DNA from: an uncultured Methanobrevibacter sp.
Lineage (GTDB): Archaea > Methanobacteriota > Methanobacteria > Methanobacteriales > Methanobacteriaceae
Assembly: GCA_946611495.1 (NCBI GenBank)
Contig: CAMODR010000019.1
Location: forward strand, 1-10,918
Direction of reading: 5' to 3'
DNA length: 10,918 nucleotides
Part shown: in pieces, positions 1-6,660 of the stretch
Layout of the letters: every line of letters begins with the position of its first letter
Numbering within the stretch: position 1 is the stretch's first letter
Program-made: the position numbers and the translations under genes
Notes under the pieces: generated by a model
What the model saw: the letters and a program-made list of their open reading frames with translations, nothing else
What the model was told of the DNA's origin: nothing
Database searches by the model: none

Positions 1-7
1 AGATTAA

Positions 8-1003
8 TTAAAATTCAGCATCTCTTTCAATGTCTTCCCAGTTGTCAGTAAACCAACCATATACTCTTTCTAAACCATCATCAAAGGATACAGTAGGTTT
101 GTAACCGAGAATATCTTTAGCCTTATCAATAGAAGATAATAACTTGGTTTTAGCATCCCAATTACGTCTTGCAACATAAGCGATGCCTTCTTCGTTTCCA
201 GTTAATTCATTAACCTTATTCGCCATATCAATAACTCTATGATCCTTACCGGAACCGAGGTTTATAGCTTCACCAATAGCTTCTTCTTCTATACCCATAG
301 ATAAGAGACCATTTACAATATCTCCTACAAATGTCCAATCTCTGGTTTCAGTTCCATCACCTGTAATAGGTAATGCTTGCTTGGTCATAGACCAATAGAA
401 GAAATTAGGAATTACGTTTCTGTATTTACCTGGAACTTCTCCTGGACCGAATACATTAAAGAACCTTGCATTTACAATAGGCATATCATAAAGATTGTGG
501 AAATAATTAGTGTATAATTCACCAAGAAGTTTAGTTACTTGGTAAGGAGTGTGCAATGAAATGGAGATATCATGTTCTTCAAAAGGCATTTTAGAGTCAA
601 GTCCGTAAACTCCACATCCAGATGAAGAGTATACAAATCTTTCAACACCAGTTAATTGTGCATATTGAAGCACTTTTAAAATACCGATACCGTTTACCAT
701 CAAGTCAGTTTCAGGATTGTCTACACTGTTTTGGTTAGCAAAGTGTGCAGCTAAATGGAAAACATAGTCAGGTTTCATTTTAAATACACGTTTAAGCTCT
801 TCATCATCAAGGATATCCCCTTGGATAAGTTCAACGTTTTCGTTAGTTGGGACATTCCATTCATATGCTGAAGACATATTATCCAAAATAATTACCTTTT
901 CAGCACCAAGCTCTGCTAATTTTCTAGTTAAGTTACTGCCTACACAACCTGCTCCACCAGTTACTAAAATAGTTTTATCTTGATATTCATTATATTTAGA
1001 CAT
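8..1003 (-). CDS. NAD-dependent nucleotide-sugar epimerase/dehydratase (extended SDR, GalE-like)
   Basis: This 331-residue protein belongs to the extended short-chain dehydrogenase/reductase family that epimerises or dehydrates NDP-sugars for cell-wall or glycan synthesis in the cytoplasm. Visible features: an N-terminal Rossmann loop TGGAGCVGS (residues 15-23), the cofactor-ribose Asp in LDN (D41), GDI at 62-64, HLAA at 83-86, the Ser-rich strand SSS (127-129), the catalytic pair Y154/K158 in YQVTK, and RDWTFVGDIV (221-230), typical of UDP-sugar 4-epimerases. Length fits the family. The ATG at 1001-1003 is chosen because GTGAT lies just upstream; an in-frame GTG at 1012 would add three residues but has no ribosome binding site. 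The sugar substrate cannot be read from sequence. It is separated from the energy genes by 323 AT-rich bases and is probably a separate transcription unit. TAA stop near the window edge; the protein looks complete. Confidence 0.9.
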   Translation of the reverse strand: MSKYNEYQDKTILVTGGAGCVGSNLTRKLAELGAEKVIILDNMSSAYEWNVPTNENVELIQGDILDDEELKRVFKMKPDYVFHLAAHFANQNSVDNPETDLMVNGIGILKVLQYAQLTGVERFVYSSSGCGVYGLDSKMPFEEHDISISLHTPYQVTKLLGELYTNYFHNLYDMPIVNARFFNVFGPGEVPGKYRNVIPNFFYWSMTKQALPITGDGTETRDWTFVGDIVNGLLSMGIEEEAIGEAINLGSGKDHRVIDMANKVNELTGNEEGIAYVARRNWDAKTKLLSSIDKAKDILGYKPTVSFDDGLERVYGWFTDNWEDIERDAEF

Positions 1004-1195
1004 AAAAATCACATAATTGTTTTTTTTAATAAATTATCGAAAATTATAATTATTAATTAAAAATTAAAATTAAAAAAATTTAAAAAATTACTAGATATAG
1101 ACTAGTATAAGTAAATTTATGTTATATCTTATTAATAAAATTAATTATATTAAATACAAACTAATAAATCACAAAAATAGCTAAAATAGGAAAAA

Positions 1196-1320
1196 TTAAA
1201 AAAAAGTAAAAAGTAAAACTAAAAAAAAGTAAAAAAAGTAAGAAAAATAAAAAAAGTAAAACTAAAAAAAAGAAAGAAAAGTAAAAAAATAAAAGGAGAA
1301 TAAATAATCTAAAGAGATTA
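1196..1320 (-). terminator. hairpin plus long T-rich tract after the CBS gene
   Basis: On the minus strand, six bases after the TAG stop of the CBS gene, a perfect 6-bp stem (TAATCT/AGATTA, 1305-1310 with 1315-1320, 4-base loop) is followed by repeated runs of T down to about 1196. Archaeal RNA polymerase terminates at oligo-T runs, so this is a plausible strong terminator for the polyferredoxin-CBS transcript. Termination itself is inferred. Confidence 0.5.
1208..1272. repeat. 22-bp exact direct repeat in A-rich tract
   Basis: The 22 bases at 1208-1229 recur exactly at 1251-1272, 43 bases apart: five A, GT, four A, CT, eight A, G. Between them lie similar A-run/GT units. It probably arose by slippage in low-complexity DNA. 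It is not a CRISPR array: the spacer is itself low complexity and there are only two exact copies. Confidence 0.6.
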
Positions 1321-1326
1321 AATTAA

Positions 1327-1962
1327 CTAACGTCTTGCACGACCTACTTTACGTGCAATTACAATTTCTCCAACAGAAATAAGACCTGCAAAGAACTTTT
1401 CAAGACCACCAGTAGCCCAAATAGCTTCACCGAAAGTAGCTTTTTCAATATTTTTCTCATATTGCTCAGGACTTATCTTTACACCAGTAGTTCTTGTACT
1501 GATTTTTGCAGAAGCTTCCATTAGCTCTTCCCAAGAAACTCCTCTTAACTCTTTTTCCATTGCCTTATAAATTTTACTTACCTTAATATCATATAATGAG
1601 GACATGGAATCTACAATATCTACAGATCTGCTTACACCAATAACCTGATTATCCTCATTAATAATAGGAATACTGATTAATTTATTTTTAGATGCTGAAA
1701 TAACAACATTTCTAGCAGGTTCATCTTCAGATATTGACATGATATCTTCAACAGGACTCATAACTTCAGAAATAGTCTTTTTGCCTTCACGCAATCCTTC
1801 AGTTATATTAAATGAAGTTATCCAACCTACCAATTTCATGGAACTATCTAAAACAGGAGCTGTAAATCTCCTGAATTCTTCCATTTTTATGGAAACATCA
1901 ACAATTGAATCGTCTTTAGAAACAAAAACAAATTCTTTATCCATCATCTCTTTAGCTTTCAT
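1327..1962 (-). CDS. tandem CBS-domain protein with conserved-looking C-terminal tail
   Basis: A 211-residue soluble protein. Residues about 1-58 and 62-120 form two CBS motifs, a pair that usually binds adenine nucleotides or S-adenosylmethionine and works as an energy or ligand sensor. CBS 1 contains VDVSIKMEEF and APVLD..MKLVGWITSFNI; CBS 2 contains ISEVMSP, IPIINEDNQVIGVSRSVDIV. Residues 121-211 are not a domain I can name; they end in a Gly/aromatic stretch (FGEAIWATGGLEKFFAG) and a basic tail. The ATG is supported by AAGGTG five bases upstream (1968-1973). It lies 60 nt downstream of the third polyferredoxin gene on the same strand and is probably co-transcribed, which suggests control of that protein or of Eha. 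The ligand and target are unknown. Confidence 0.85.
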   Translation of the reverse strand: MKAKEMMDKEFVFVSKDDSIVDVSIKMEEFRRFTAPVLDSSMKLVGWITSFNITEGLREGKKTISEVMSPVEDIMSISEDEPARNVVISASKNKLISIPIINEDNQVIGVSRSVDIVDSMSSLYDIKVSKIYKAMEKELRGVSWEELMEASAKISTRTTGVKISPEQYEKNIEKATFGEAIWATGGLEKFFAGLISVGEIVIARKVGRARR

Positions 1963-1967
1963 TTAAA

Positions 1968-1973
1968 CACCTT
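1968..1973 (-). promoter_or_regulatory. ribosome binding site of the CBS gene
   Basis: AAGGTG on the minus strand, five bases before the ATG at 1960-1962, matches the archaeal anti-Shine-Dalgarno sequence and fixes the start. Confidence 0.7.
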
Positions 1974-2022
1974 CTCCATCAAATAATAATTATAAGAACT
2001 ATCCAAATTTTTAATAACCATT

Positions 2023-2853
2023 CTAAGCATCATCCATCAATAGGTTTAAAGCACCTACAGGACATCTGCTACTGCATTCTTGACATCTTATACATTTTTC
2101 ATTATCCAAAATCACATTTCCATCTTGAACCACAATCGCTTCAACAGGACAGTTATCTTCACATAATCCACAGCCAACGCATATATCATCATTTACATCA
2201 ATATGAGAGTAAATAACAACAGGACCTAAATCTCTTTTAAGACTAATTGCTCCTTGAATACATAAGTTAGCACAAGATCCGCAACCGCAGCATCTGTCCT
2301 TATCAATAAATGAATACATATGACCTTCATTTAAATCAAGATCATTATTTTCAAGACAGACTTCGCCGCGAGATTCAATATACTCTTTAGGCCTAAGTGA
2401 TATTGCATTGGTTGGACAATACTTTAGACATGAGCCACATAAAACACAAATTTCACGATTTATGGAAATATCTTCCATTTTTAGTGTTCTATGAGGAACA
2501 GAGACTTCATTTAAAGTGTATTCGACACCTTCATCTTCACTAATTTCTGCCTTAGAGTCCCAAACATAGATACATGAAACAGGACATGTTTGAGCACAAA
2601 TTTCACATTGAACGCAGTTTTCTGTGATTCTAGCTCTCTTTAGCCAAGAAGATGAATCAATAGCGCCAACAGGACATTCTTCAACACAAAGATTACATCT
2701 AACACAACGTGGAGATATTGTTATAAGTTTCTCTTCATCTTTGTAATCATGAATATCCACACTAAAATCTTCAATATCTTCATCTAAATCTACAGATTTG
2801 AGAGTAATTTCTCTCTCCAATGTCTCAATCTGCTTTTTTAGTTTAATCTCCAT
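2023..2853 (-). CDS. polyferredoxin with six [4Fe-4S] motifs
   Basis: A 276-residue electron-carrier protein. A charged, cysteine-free N-terminus (1-49, heptad-like at first) precedes six CX2CX2CX3C motifs starting at Cys 50, 80, 136, 188, 225 and 254, so six cubane clusters are predicted. Motif 4 (188-198) carries an extra adjacent Cys (C189) and Ile instead of the usual Pro after the last Cys, so its potential may differ. No membrane segment or signal peptide is seen, so it is cytoplasmic. The ATG is preceded by GGAG at 2861-2864. It is distinct from ehaP and ehaQ, lies beyond the kinase gene, and is followed at 60 nt by the CBS gene. From memory, a polyferredoxin also follows the eha genes in Methanothermobacter; I could not check this. 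Partners are unknown: Eha, formylmethanofuran dehydrogenase or heterodisulfide reductase are candidates. Confidence 0.92.
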   Translation of the reverse strand: MEIKLKKQIETLEREITLKSVDLDEDIEDFSVDIHDYKDEEKLITISPRCVRCNLCVEECPVGAIDSSSWLKRARITENCVQCEICAQTCPVSCIYVWDSKAEISEDEGVEYTLNEVSVPHRTLKMEDISINREICVLCGSCLKYCPTNAISLRPKEYIESRGEVCLENNDLDLNEGHMYSFIDKDRCCGCGSCANLCIQGAISLKRDLGPVVIYSHIDVNDDICVGCGLCEDNCPVEAIVVQDGNVILDNEKCIRCQECSSRCPVGALNLLMDDA

Positions 2854-2888
2854 ATTAAGTCTCCATTGAATTTATTATTTATTCTACA

Positions 2889-2898
2889 ATATAAAAAT
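2889..2898 (-). promoter_or_regulatory. possible TATA box for the third polyferredoxin gene
   Basis: TTTTTATATT on the minus strand ends 35 bases before the ATG at 2853. With the usual archaeal spacing of about 25 bases, transcription would start near 2866 and leave a short leader carrying the GGAG site. The surroundings are so AT-rich that other TATA-like strings (for example 2917-2930) compete. Confidence 0.3.
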
Positions 2899-3040
2899 CA
2901 TATTTCAAATCTTACACTATATTATATCTTTAATTTAGATTATTTAAATAATTTATTATATTTTTTAAAAATTAAATATTGTTCAAAATAATTTTAAAAA
3001 TTTAAACAAAATAATATTATATTTTATGCAAATCAATAGG

Positions 3041-3052
3041 AATTCATGAATT
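3041..3052. repeat. 12-bp perfect palindrome
   Basis: AATTCATGAATT lies in the gap between the kinase and the third polyferredoxin, about 190 bases upstream of the latter. It is symmetric like a dimer-binding operator, but AT-rich DNA yields such palindromes by chance. Confidence 0.25.
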
Positions 3053-3123
3053 TTATTTTTAGCAAATATACTTATTTTAAGAAAAATGATTATGTTTTTA
3101 GATTTAAGATTTAAAAATGAATC

Positions 3124-4212
3124 TTATTCTAAAGACTCTAAAAACTCATTCAATTCATTTAAACTTGGTTGGCCAGAAACACCTACTGCTTGAACAGACT
3201 TAGAAGCCACCCAATTAGCCACTGTACATGATTTAGCCAAATCAAATCCATTTAAATAAGAATATAAGAATCCTGAGTTAAAGGAATCTCCTGCTGCAGT
3301 TGTATCAACTGCATCACATTTGAATGCAGGTATTTTAACTTCTTGATCTTTACTGTTTATTGCATAAGCCCCTTTTTCTCCTCTTTTTACAACAACAGTA
3401 TCAATTCCATCTTGACAAATGTGAATAGCCAAATCCCTAAAGCTTAAATCTTCAGAATTCAACTTTTCCTTATAATAATCTTCAAATAAAACCTTCAGTT
3501 CAGTTTCATTAATTAAAAGAATGTCAGTTCTATCTAAAATCTCCTTAAGTTCACCAACACCTTTTTCAGCATACAATATGCCTGGGTCGAAACTCAAGAC
3601 CACATCATCCTTTAGAAAGGCCAACAATTCCTTCTGTGCATTAAATGAGTCTCCAACAAATGAAGTGTAATGAAGGACTTTAGTAGAATTGACATTTAAG
3701 GGATTAATTTCATCAATACTGATTTCGTCATTGACTCCTGCATCAACATATAACGCACGTTCCCCTTTGTCTGAAACAAATCCTAAAACCTTTCCAGAGT
3801 TTCCTTCATCAGCATAAATGAGATTGGTCAAGTAAACGTTATTGATCATAAGATTATATTCAAGCAAGTCCCCTTCTGCATCTGGTGCAATCTTACCGAT
3901 ATATGAAGTGGAACATCCAAGCTTAGAAAGTCCAATTATTGTATTGGCTGCTGAACCTCCAGGAGACTCTTCTTCAGCCTTAATAAAACTTTCTCCATCA
4001 GGACCTGCAATATTTGCAACATTATAAAGCTTATCTACATTCAATGCACCAAAGCCGATAACATCAACGTTTAGTGCATCATAAACTATTTCATCCACTC
4101 CCAAATCTTCAGCACTTATATTTCTAGACAGTTCCTCATTAATTTCACTTGCAATCTTAGAACTGTTTTTTATGGTGTCTGAATTTGAGTTAGTTTTTTC
4201 CTTTTCATCCAT
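3124..4212 (-). CDS. PfkB/ribokinase-family sugar or nucleoside kinase
   Basis: A 362-residue cytoplasmic kinase of the PfkB family, which transfers the ATP gamma-phosphate to a sugar, nucleoside or related alcohol. The fold starts at VIGFGALNVDKLY (51-63). Then come the substrate-side glycine motif GGSAAN (85-90), NETE (235-238, the NXXE Mg/phosphate motif), VKRGEKGAY (275-283) and the anion hole plus catalytic base in DTTAAGD (303-309, D309). Active-site residues look intact. Odd: about 48 residues precede the fold, rich in Asp, Glu, Asn and Ser. No in-frame Met lies between Met1 and the fold, only a GTG at residue 39, so the ATG at 4210-4212 (weak GTGA upstream) is kept. It lies 114 nt downstream of the Ftr-like gene. 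The substrate is unknown. A ribokinase-like gene is recalled at the end of the eha locus in Methanothermobacter. Confidence 0.88.
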   Translation of the reverse strand: MDEKEKTNSNSDTIKNSSKIASEINEELSRNISAEDLGVDEIVYDALNVDVIGFGALNVDKLYNVANIAGPDGESFIKAEEESPGGSAANTIIGLSKLGCSTSYIGKIAPDAEGDLLEYNLMINNVYLTNLIYADEGNSGKVLGFVSDKGERALYVDAGVNDEISIDEINPLNVNSTKVLHYTSFVGDSFNAQKELLAFLKDDVVLSFDPGILYAEKGVGELKEILDRTDILLINETELKVLFEDYYKEKLNSEDLSFRDLAIHICQDGIDTVVVKRGEKGAYAINSKDQEVKIPAFKCDAVDTTAAGDSFNSGFLYSYLNGFDLAKSCTVANWVASKSVQAVGVSGQPSLNELNEFLESLE

Positions 4213-4235
4213 TTAAGTCACTTTTTTAACTTATT

Positions 4236-4292
4236 AACAAATAGTTTACCATAATTAATAATTGATTAATTAATAAACAATAGTTTACTATA
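4236..4292. repeat. two copies of AACAA(A)TAGTTTACYATA upstream of the kinase gene
   Basis: The motif occurs at 4236-4253 and 4276-4292, 40 bases apart, in the gap before the kinase gene. The right copy contains the inverted repeat TAGTTTACTA. The placement 24-80 bases upstream of the start codon would suit an operator, but no protein is implied by the sequence. Confidence 0.4.
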
Positions 4293-4326
4293 TTTTAATT
4301 AAATTCGCAATCAATTATTTTAATAA

Positions 4327-5217
4327 TTATTCTTTTAAAATATCTAATAAATTAGTCTTATGTTCACCTAATTGACCATCAAAGTTACCTGCAGATATTT
4401 TAACTACTCCATCTATATCAATAATAGCATCAATTGCAGTTTTGATAGCTAAATTCATTGCCTCATCATCAGTTGCATTGATTACTATTTCTGGAATATA
4501 GTTAACTCCTTGAGGAACCTTTGACTCTTCACCAAGAGTTTCCCTTAATGATGGACAATATGGATGATTAGTACTTGGACCTATTTCAGGGAACTTGGTC
4601 TCAGGCTTTGAAGCAGCAGAACAAATACCAAATGGAGTACATACTCCATCAATTTCCATTATAGTGTCTATGATAATTCTTCCAGCTTCAAGAACCGCTT
4701 CCTTAGTGGAACACATATACCAAAAGTTTCCACCCATTTTTCCTTTAGCATAAGCAAGTTCAGATTCTATTTGGAAATCTGGCACTGCAATAGGAACATT
4801 GATCATTTTTCTGCCGAATTCCTCATATTCCCATTCATATCCATCTCCACAGTGACCTACACTATCCATCATGCCAATGGAACCTACAGGATTTTCAGTG
4901 ATGCTGAATACCCTTGTAAATGGCTTTACAAGAATGTCTTGACGAATTCTATAAGACAATTCCTTTTCAAATTTCTTCAAGTCATCAGTTAGCCAAAATT
5001 GAACAATTGCTCCAGGCCTTCCATCAGGAGTTTGACTTCCATCTACAAAAGATTCCACTCCAGCTTCCACTCTTCCAATGACAGCACTTGGAGTGGCTGT
5101 ACAATCATAAGCAGCCTGTTTAACTGTTAATTCGTCTTCAGCAGTAATTAATGCTCTTATATACATTCCATCAAAGTATTCAAAGAATGTATCTTCTACC
5201 TTATCATAGTTTACCAT
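4327..5217 (-). CDS. formylmethanofuran:H4MPT formyltransferase paralogue (Ftr-like, eha-linked)
   Basis: A 296-residue homologue of Ftr, the cytoplasmic enzyme that moves the formyl group from formylmethanofuran to tetrahydromethanopterin in methanogenesis. Family blocks present: TPDGRPG (63-69), GDGY (124-127), GGNF (162-165), STNHPYCP (215-222), PEIVIN (242-247) and KISAGNFDGQLG (273-284). Length matches the roughly 297 of classical Ftr. The N-terminal 60 residues and the 100-120 segment differ clearly from the classical enzyme as I remember it, and His, Cys and Met residues are unusually frequent at 117-123. So it is probably the second, eha-linked copy (called FtrII in Methanothermobacter, recalled) rather than the main catabolic Ftr. 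Start ATG follows GAGATGA, one mismatch from the ideal site. It lies between ehaR and the kinase. Whether it is catalytic or regulatory cannot be told. Confidence 0.88.
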   Translation of the reverse strand: MVNYDKVEDTFFEYFDGMYIRALITAEDELTVKQAAYDCTATPSAVIGRVEAGVESFVDGSQTPDGRPGAIVQFWLTDDLKKFEKELSYRIRQDILVKPFTRVFSITENPVGSIGMMDSVGHCGDGYEWEYEEFGRKMINVPIAVPDFQIESELAYAKGKMGGNFWYMCSTKEAVLEAGRIIIDTIMEIDGVCTPFGICSAASKPETKFPEIGPSTNHPYCPSLRETLGEESKVPQGVNYIPEIVINATDDEAMNLAIKTAIDAIIDIDGVVKISAGNFDGQLGEHKTNLLDILKE

Positions 5218-5324
5218 AATGTCATCTCAATATCTTTTAATCGAATTTTGAATAATCTGTATAATCTTTTAACTGAATTAAATAATAATCTTGTATAAAT
5301 TTAATCTTATAATGGCCAATTATC

Positions 5325-5366
5325 TTAATCTGAGCCAGGAATATATTCTAAGTCATCAATAGTAAA
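5325..5366 (-). other. in-frame continuation of ehaR beyond its TAA stop (lost C-terminal tail?)
   Basis: Directly after the ehaR TAA (5367-5369) the same frame stays open for 13 codons reading FTIDDLEYIPGSD and then ends in TAA (5325-5327). The composition is protein-like: acidic, with Pro and Gly, and richer in G and C than the A/T-run DNA of the neighbouring gaps. The simplest reading is that the ancestral EhaR ended about 14 residues later and a single substitution made the present stop. A sequencing error at that base is the alternative. Confidence 0.5.
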
Positions 5367-6527
5367 TTATCCTAATCCACCAATATCCTTACCACGAATA
5401 TTGTTTCTCATCTCTTTGCTTATCTTTAAAAGATTCTCCCTATTTTCATCGTTTATCAATTCAATTACAGGAGTTGGCTTATTATAAAATGCCTTTTCAA
5501 ATGATTCCACTAATGAATAATCAACTTCAAAATCTTCAAATGCAGCATCAGGACCCTTCTCTGCATATAAATTAACAAAATCAAAGACATAATCCCTATC
5601 AAACCTTGAATGAAGATCTATTAAAATGCTTGTAACAACAGTATTATCAGAGACTACAGCAATGTCTGCAACATTTAAAGGATATTCATTACCATTGAAT
5701 GAAACTGAAATTCCTCCATGGTCCTTTGCATACTTTAACGGCTCTACATCAGTGATACTGTCTCCAATATAGAAAATTGAACCATCTTCAAGGGATAGCT
5801 TTTGAACAATGTCCTCAACAGCAATCTGCTTTCCTTTTCCTCCAACTGTCTTAACTCCTTTCATGTACTTATTGATTTCCATTTTAGGAATTTCCTCAAA
5901 GAAGATATTGTATAATACATCAAAGTCTTCCTTTATAGGATTTGGATGGTCAAGAATGATTTTCCTATACTCTTCAATTTTCTTAAGCTCTTCAATGAAT
6001 TTAGGAGATTTTGAACCTGCAATAGCTACAGATTTAACTTCACCAAGACTTGAATCATCAGAGCTTGAATCGTCATCTAAAGTGTTAGAAATCTCCTTAT
6101 TAAAATCAGTAGCTCCATCAAGGTCTAATTGAGTATGGTAAGTATTCTCAAATGGAAATTCCATATAATTTGCTAAAGCTTCAATATACTGACCATAGCT
6201 TGTACTGACGATAAAAGCATCCATCAAATCATTTGCAAGGCTTAGAGTTTCCTTAGATCCTTCTACAAGATAAATGTGATTTCTTGAAAACTCAACCATA
6301 TCATTATTTGTAAGTTTAGCCAGTTTAAAGAAAGGAACTATTAACTTTAGAGTGTCTCCAGCATGATAATTCTCTTTTTTTAAATCATCCACTAAATAAT
6401 CGTCAAAACGACTTATTATCTTGAATAATTTATCTCCATCTTCAATAAACTCTGCAGCTAATTCATATGCATTATCGTTTAAAGTCAATGGACCTTCACA
6501 ATCAGTGATAAAGACTTTTTTTACCAT
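5367..6527 (-). CDS. ehaR: Eha hydrogenase-linked HAD-superfamily protein EhaR
   Basis: A 386-residue cytoplasmic protein with a haloacid-dehalogenase fold. Motif I is DCEGP (9-13): the nucleophile Asp9 is present, but the usual second Asp is Glu11. Motif II is the Ser/Thr of IVSTS (106-110), the motif III Lys is near K231/K233 in GGKGK, and motif IV is GDSITD (255-260). An Asp/Ser run (151-160) marks a disordered insert. The residues allow phosphatase activity, but no substrate is known. The name rests on position after the two Eha polyferredoxins and on memory that EhaR is HAD-like. The ATG follows AGGAAG. A 133-nt gap with a hairpin and T-runs separates it from ehaQ, so expression may be uncoupled from the hydrogenase. 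Its TAA stop may be recent (see 5325-5366). Confidence 0.82.
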   Translation of the reverse strand: MVKKVFITDCEGPLTLNDNAYELAAEFIEDGDKLFKIISRFDDYLVDDLKKENYHAGDTLKLIVPFFKLAKLTNNDMVEFSRNHIYLVEGSKETLSLANDLMDAFIVSTSYGQYIEALANYMEFPFENTYHTQLDLDGATDFNKEISNTLDDDSSSDDSSLGEVKSVAIAGSKSPKFIEELKKIEEYRKIILDHPNPIKEDFDVLYNIFFEEIPKMEINKYMKGVKTVGGKGKQIAVEDIVQKLSLEDGSIFYIGDSITDVEPLKYAKDHGGISVSFNGNEYPLNVADIAVVSDNTVVTSILIDLHSRFDRDYVFDFVNLYAEKGPDAAFEDFEVDYSLVESFEKAFYNKPTPVIELINDENRENLLKISKEMRNNIRGKDIGGLG

Positions 6528-6559
6528 TTTTAATCTTCCTAAATTTAATGAATAATAAT

Positions 6560-6638
6560 ATGAATAATAAAAAAAATAATAAATAAAAAAAATTTACTTA
6601 ATCTTAAATTAAAGGATTAACTAAATCCTTAGATTTAA
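6560..6638 (-). terminator. hairpin followed by T-runs between ehaQ and ehaR
   Basis: On the minus strand, 22 bases after the ehaQ stop, 15-base arms (6624-6638 and 6604-6618, 13 of 15 pairing, including seven uninterrupted AAGGATT/AATCCTT pairs) enclose a 5-base loop. Two T-runs of eight follow downstream (about 6565-6595). This has the form of an intrinsic terminator or attenuator, or of a processing or mRNA-protecting stem at the end of the hydrogenase message. Confidence 0.5.
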
Positions 6639-6660
6639 ATAATTTAAAACAAGAAAAACA

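Larger units (their letters stand above)
1004..1326. other. 323-nt AT-rich gap without a gene
   Basis: No supported gene lies here. The right half (about 1196-1303) is almost pure A on the + strand, hence T on the minus strand, with scattered G. It follows the stop of the CBS gene and is best read as its transcription termination zone. The left half must hold the promoter of the epimerase gene, but it is so AT-rich that no single TATA box stands out. An inverted repeat ACTAG-N7-CTAGT (1090-1094 and 1102-1106) is the only ordered motif there and could be an operator. That is a guess from symmetry alone. Confidence 0.6.

Noticed and set aside
1004..1012. GTG start three codons upstream of the epimerase ATG
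   Set aside because: The GTG is part of the GTGAT ribosome binding site of the ATG at 1001-1003 and has no binding site of its own.
1196..1303. A-rich repeats considered as a CRISPR array or replication origin
   Set aside because: Units are irregular low-complexity A-runs, spacers are not unique, and no cas or replication-initiator gene is nearby. A termination zone explains it better.
3096..3118. A/T-only inverted repeat after the kinase stop as a terminator
   Set aside because: The pairing is weak, has no G-C core and no clear T-run directly after it; not distinguishable from background.
5206..5220. 15-base match between the Ftr-like start and the kinase upstream gap as proof of a duplicated start
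   Set aside because: In DNA this AT-rich, about one such 15-base pair is expected by chance in a window of this size by rough estimate, and flanks do not match. Kept only as a weak motif observation.
5809..6132. Open frames of 60-107 codons on the + strand opposite ehaR, ehaQ, ehaP, ehaO, the Ftr-like, kinase and CBS genes
   Set aside because: They lie antisense inside well-supported genes, lack ribosome binding sites and family motifs, and have shadow-like composition.
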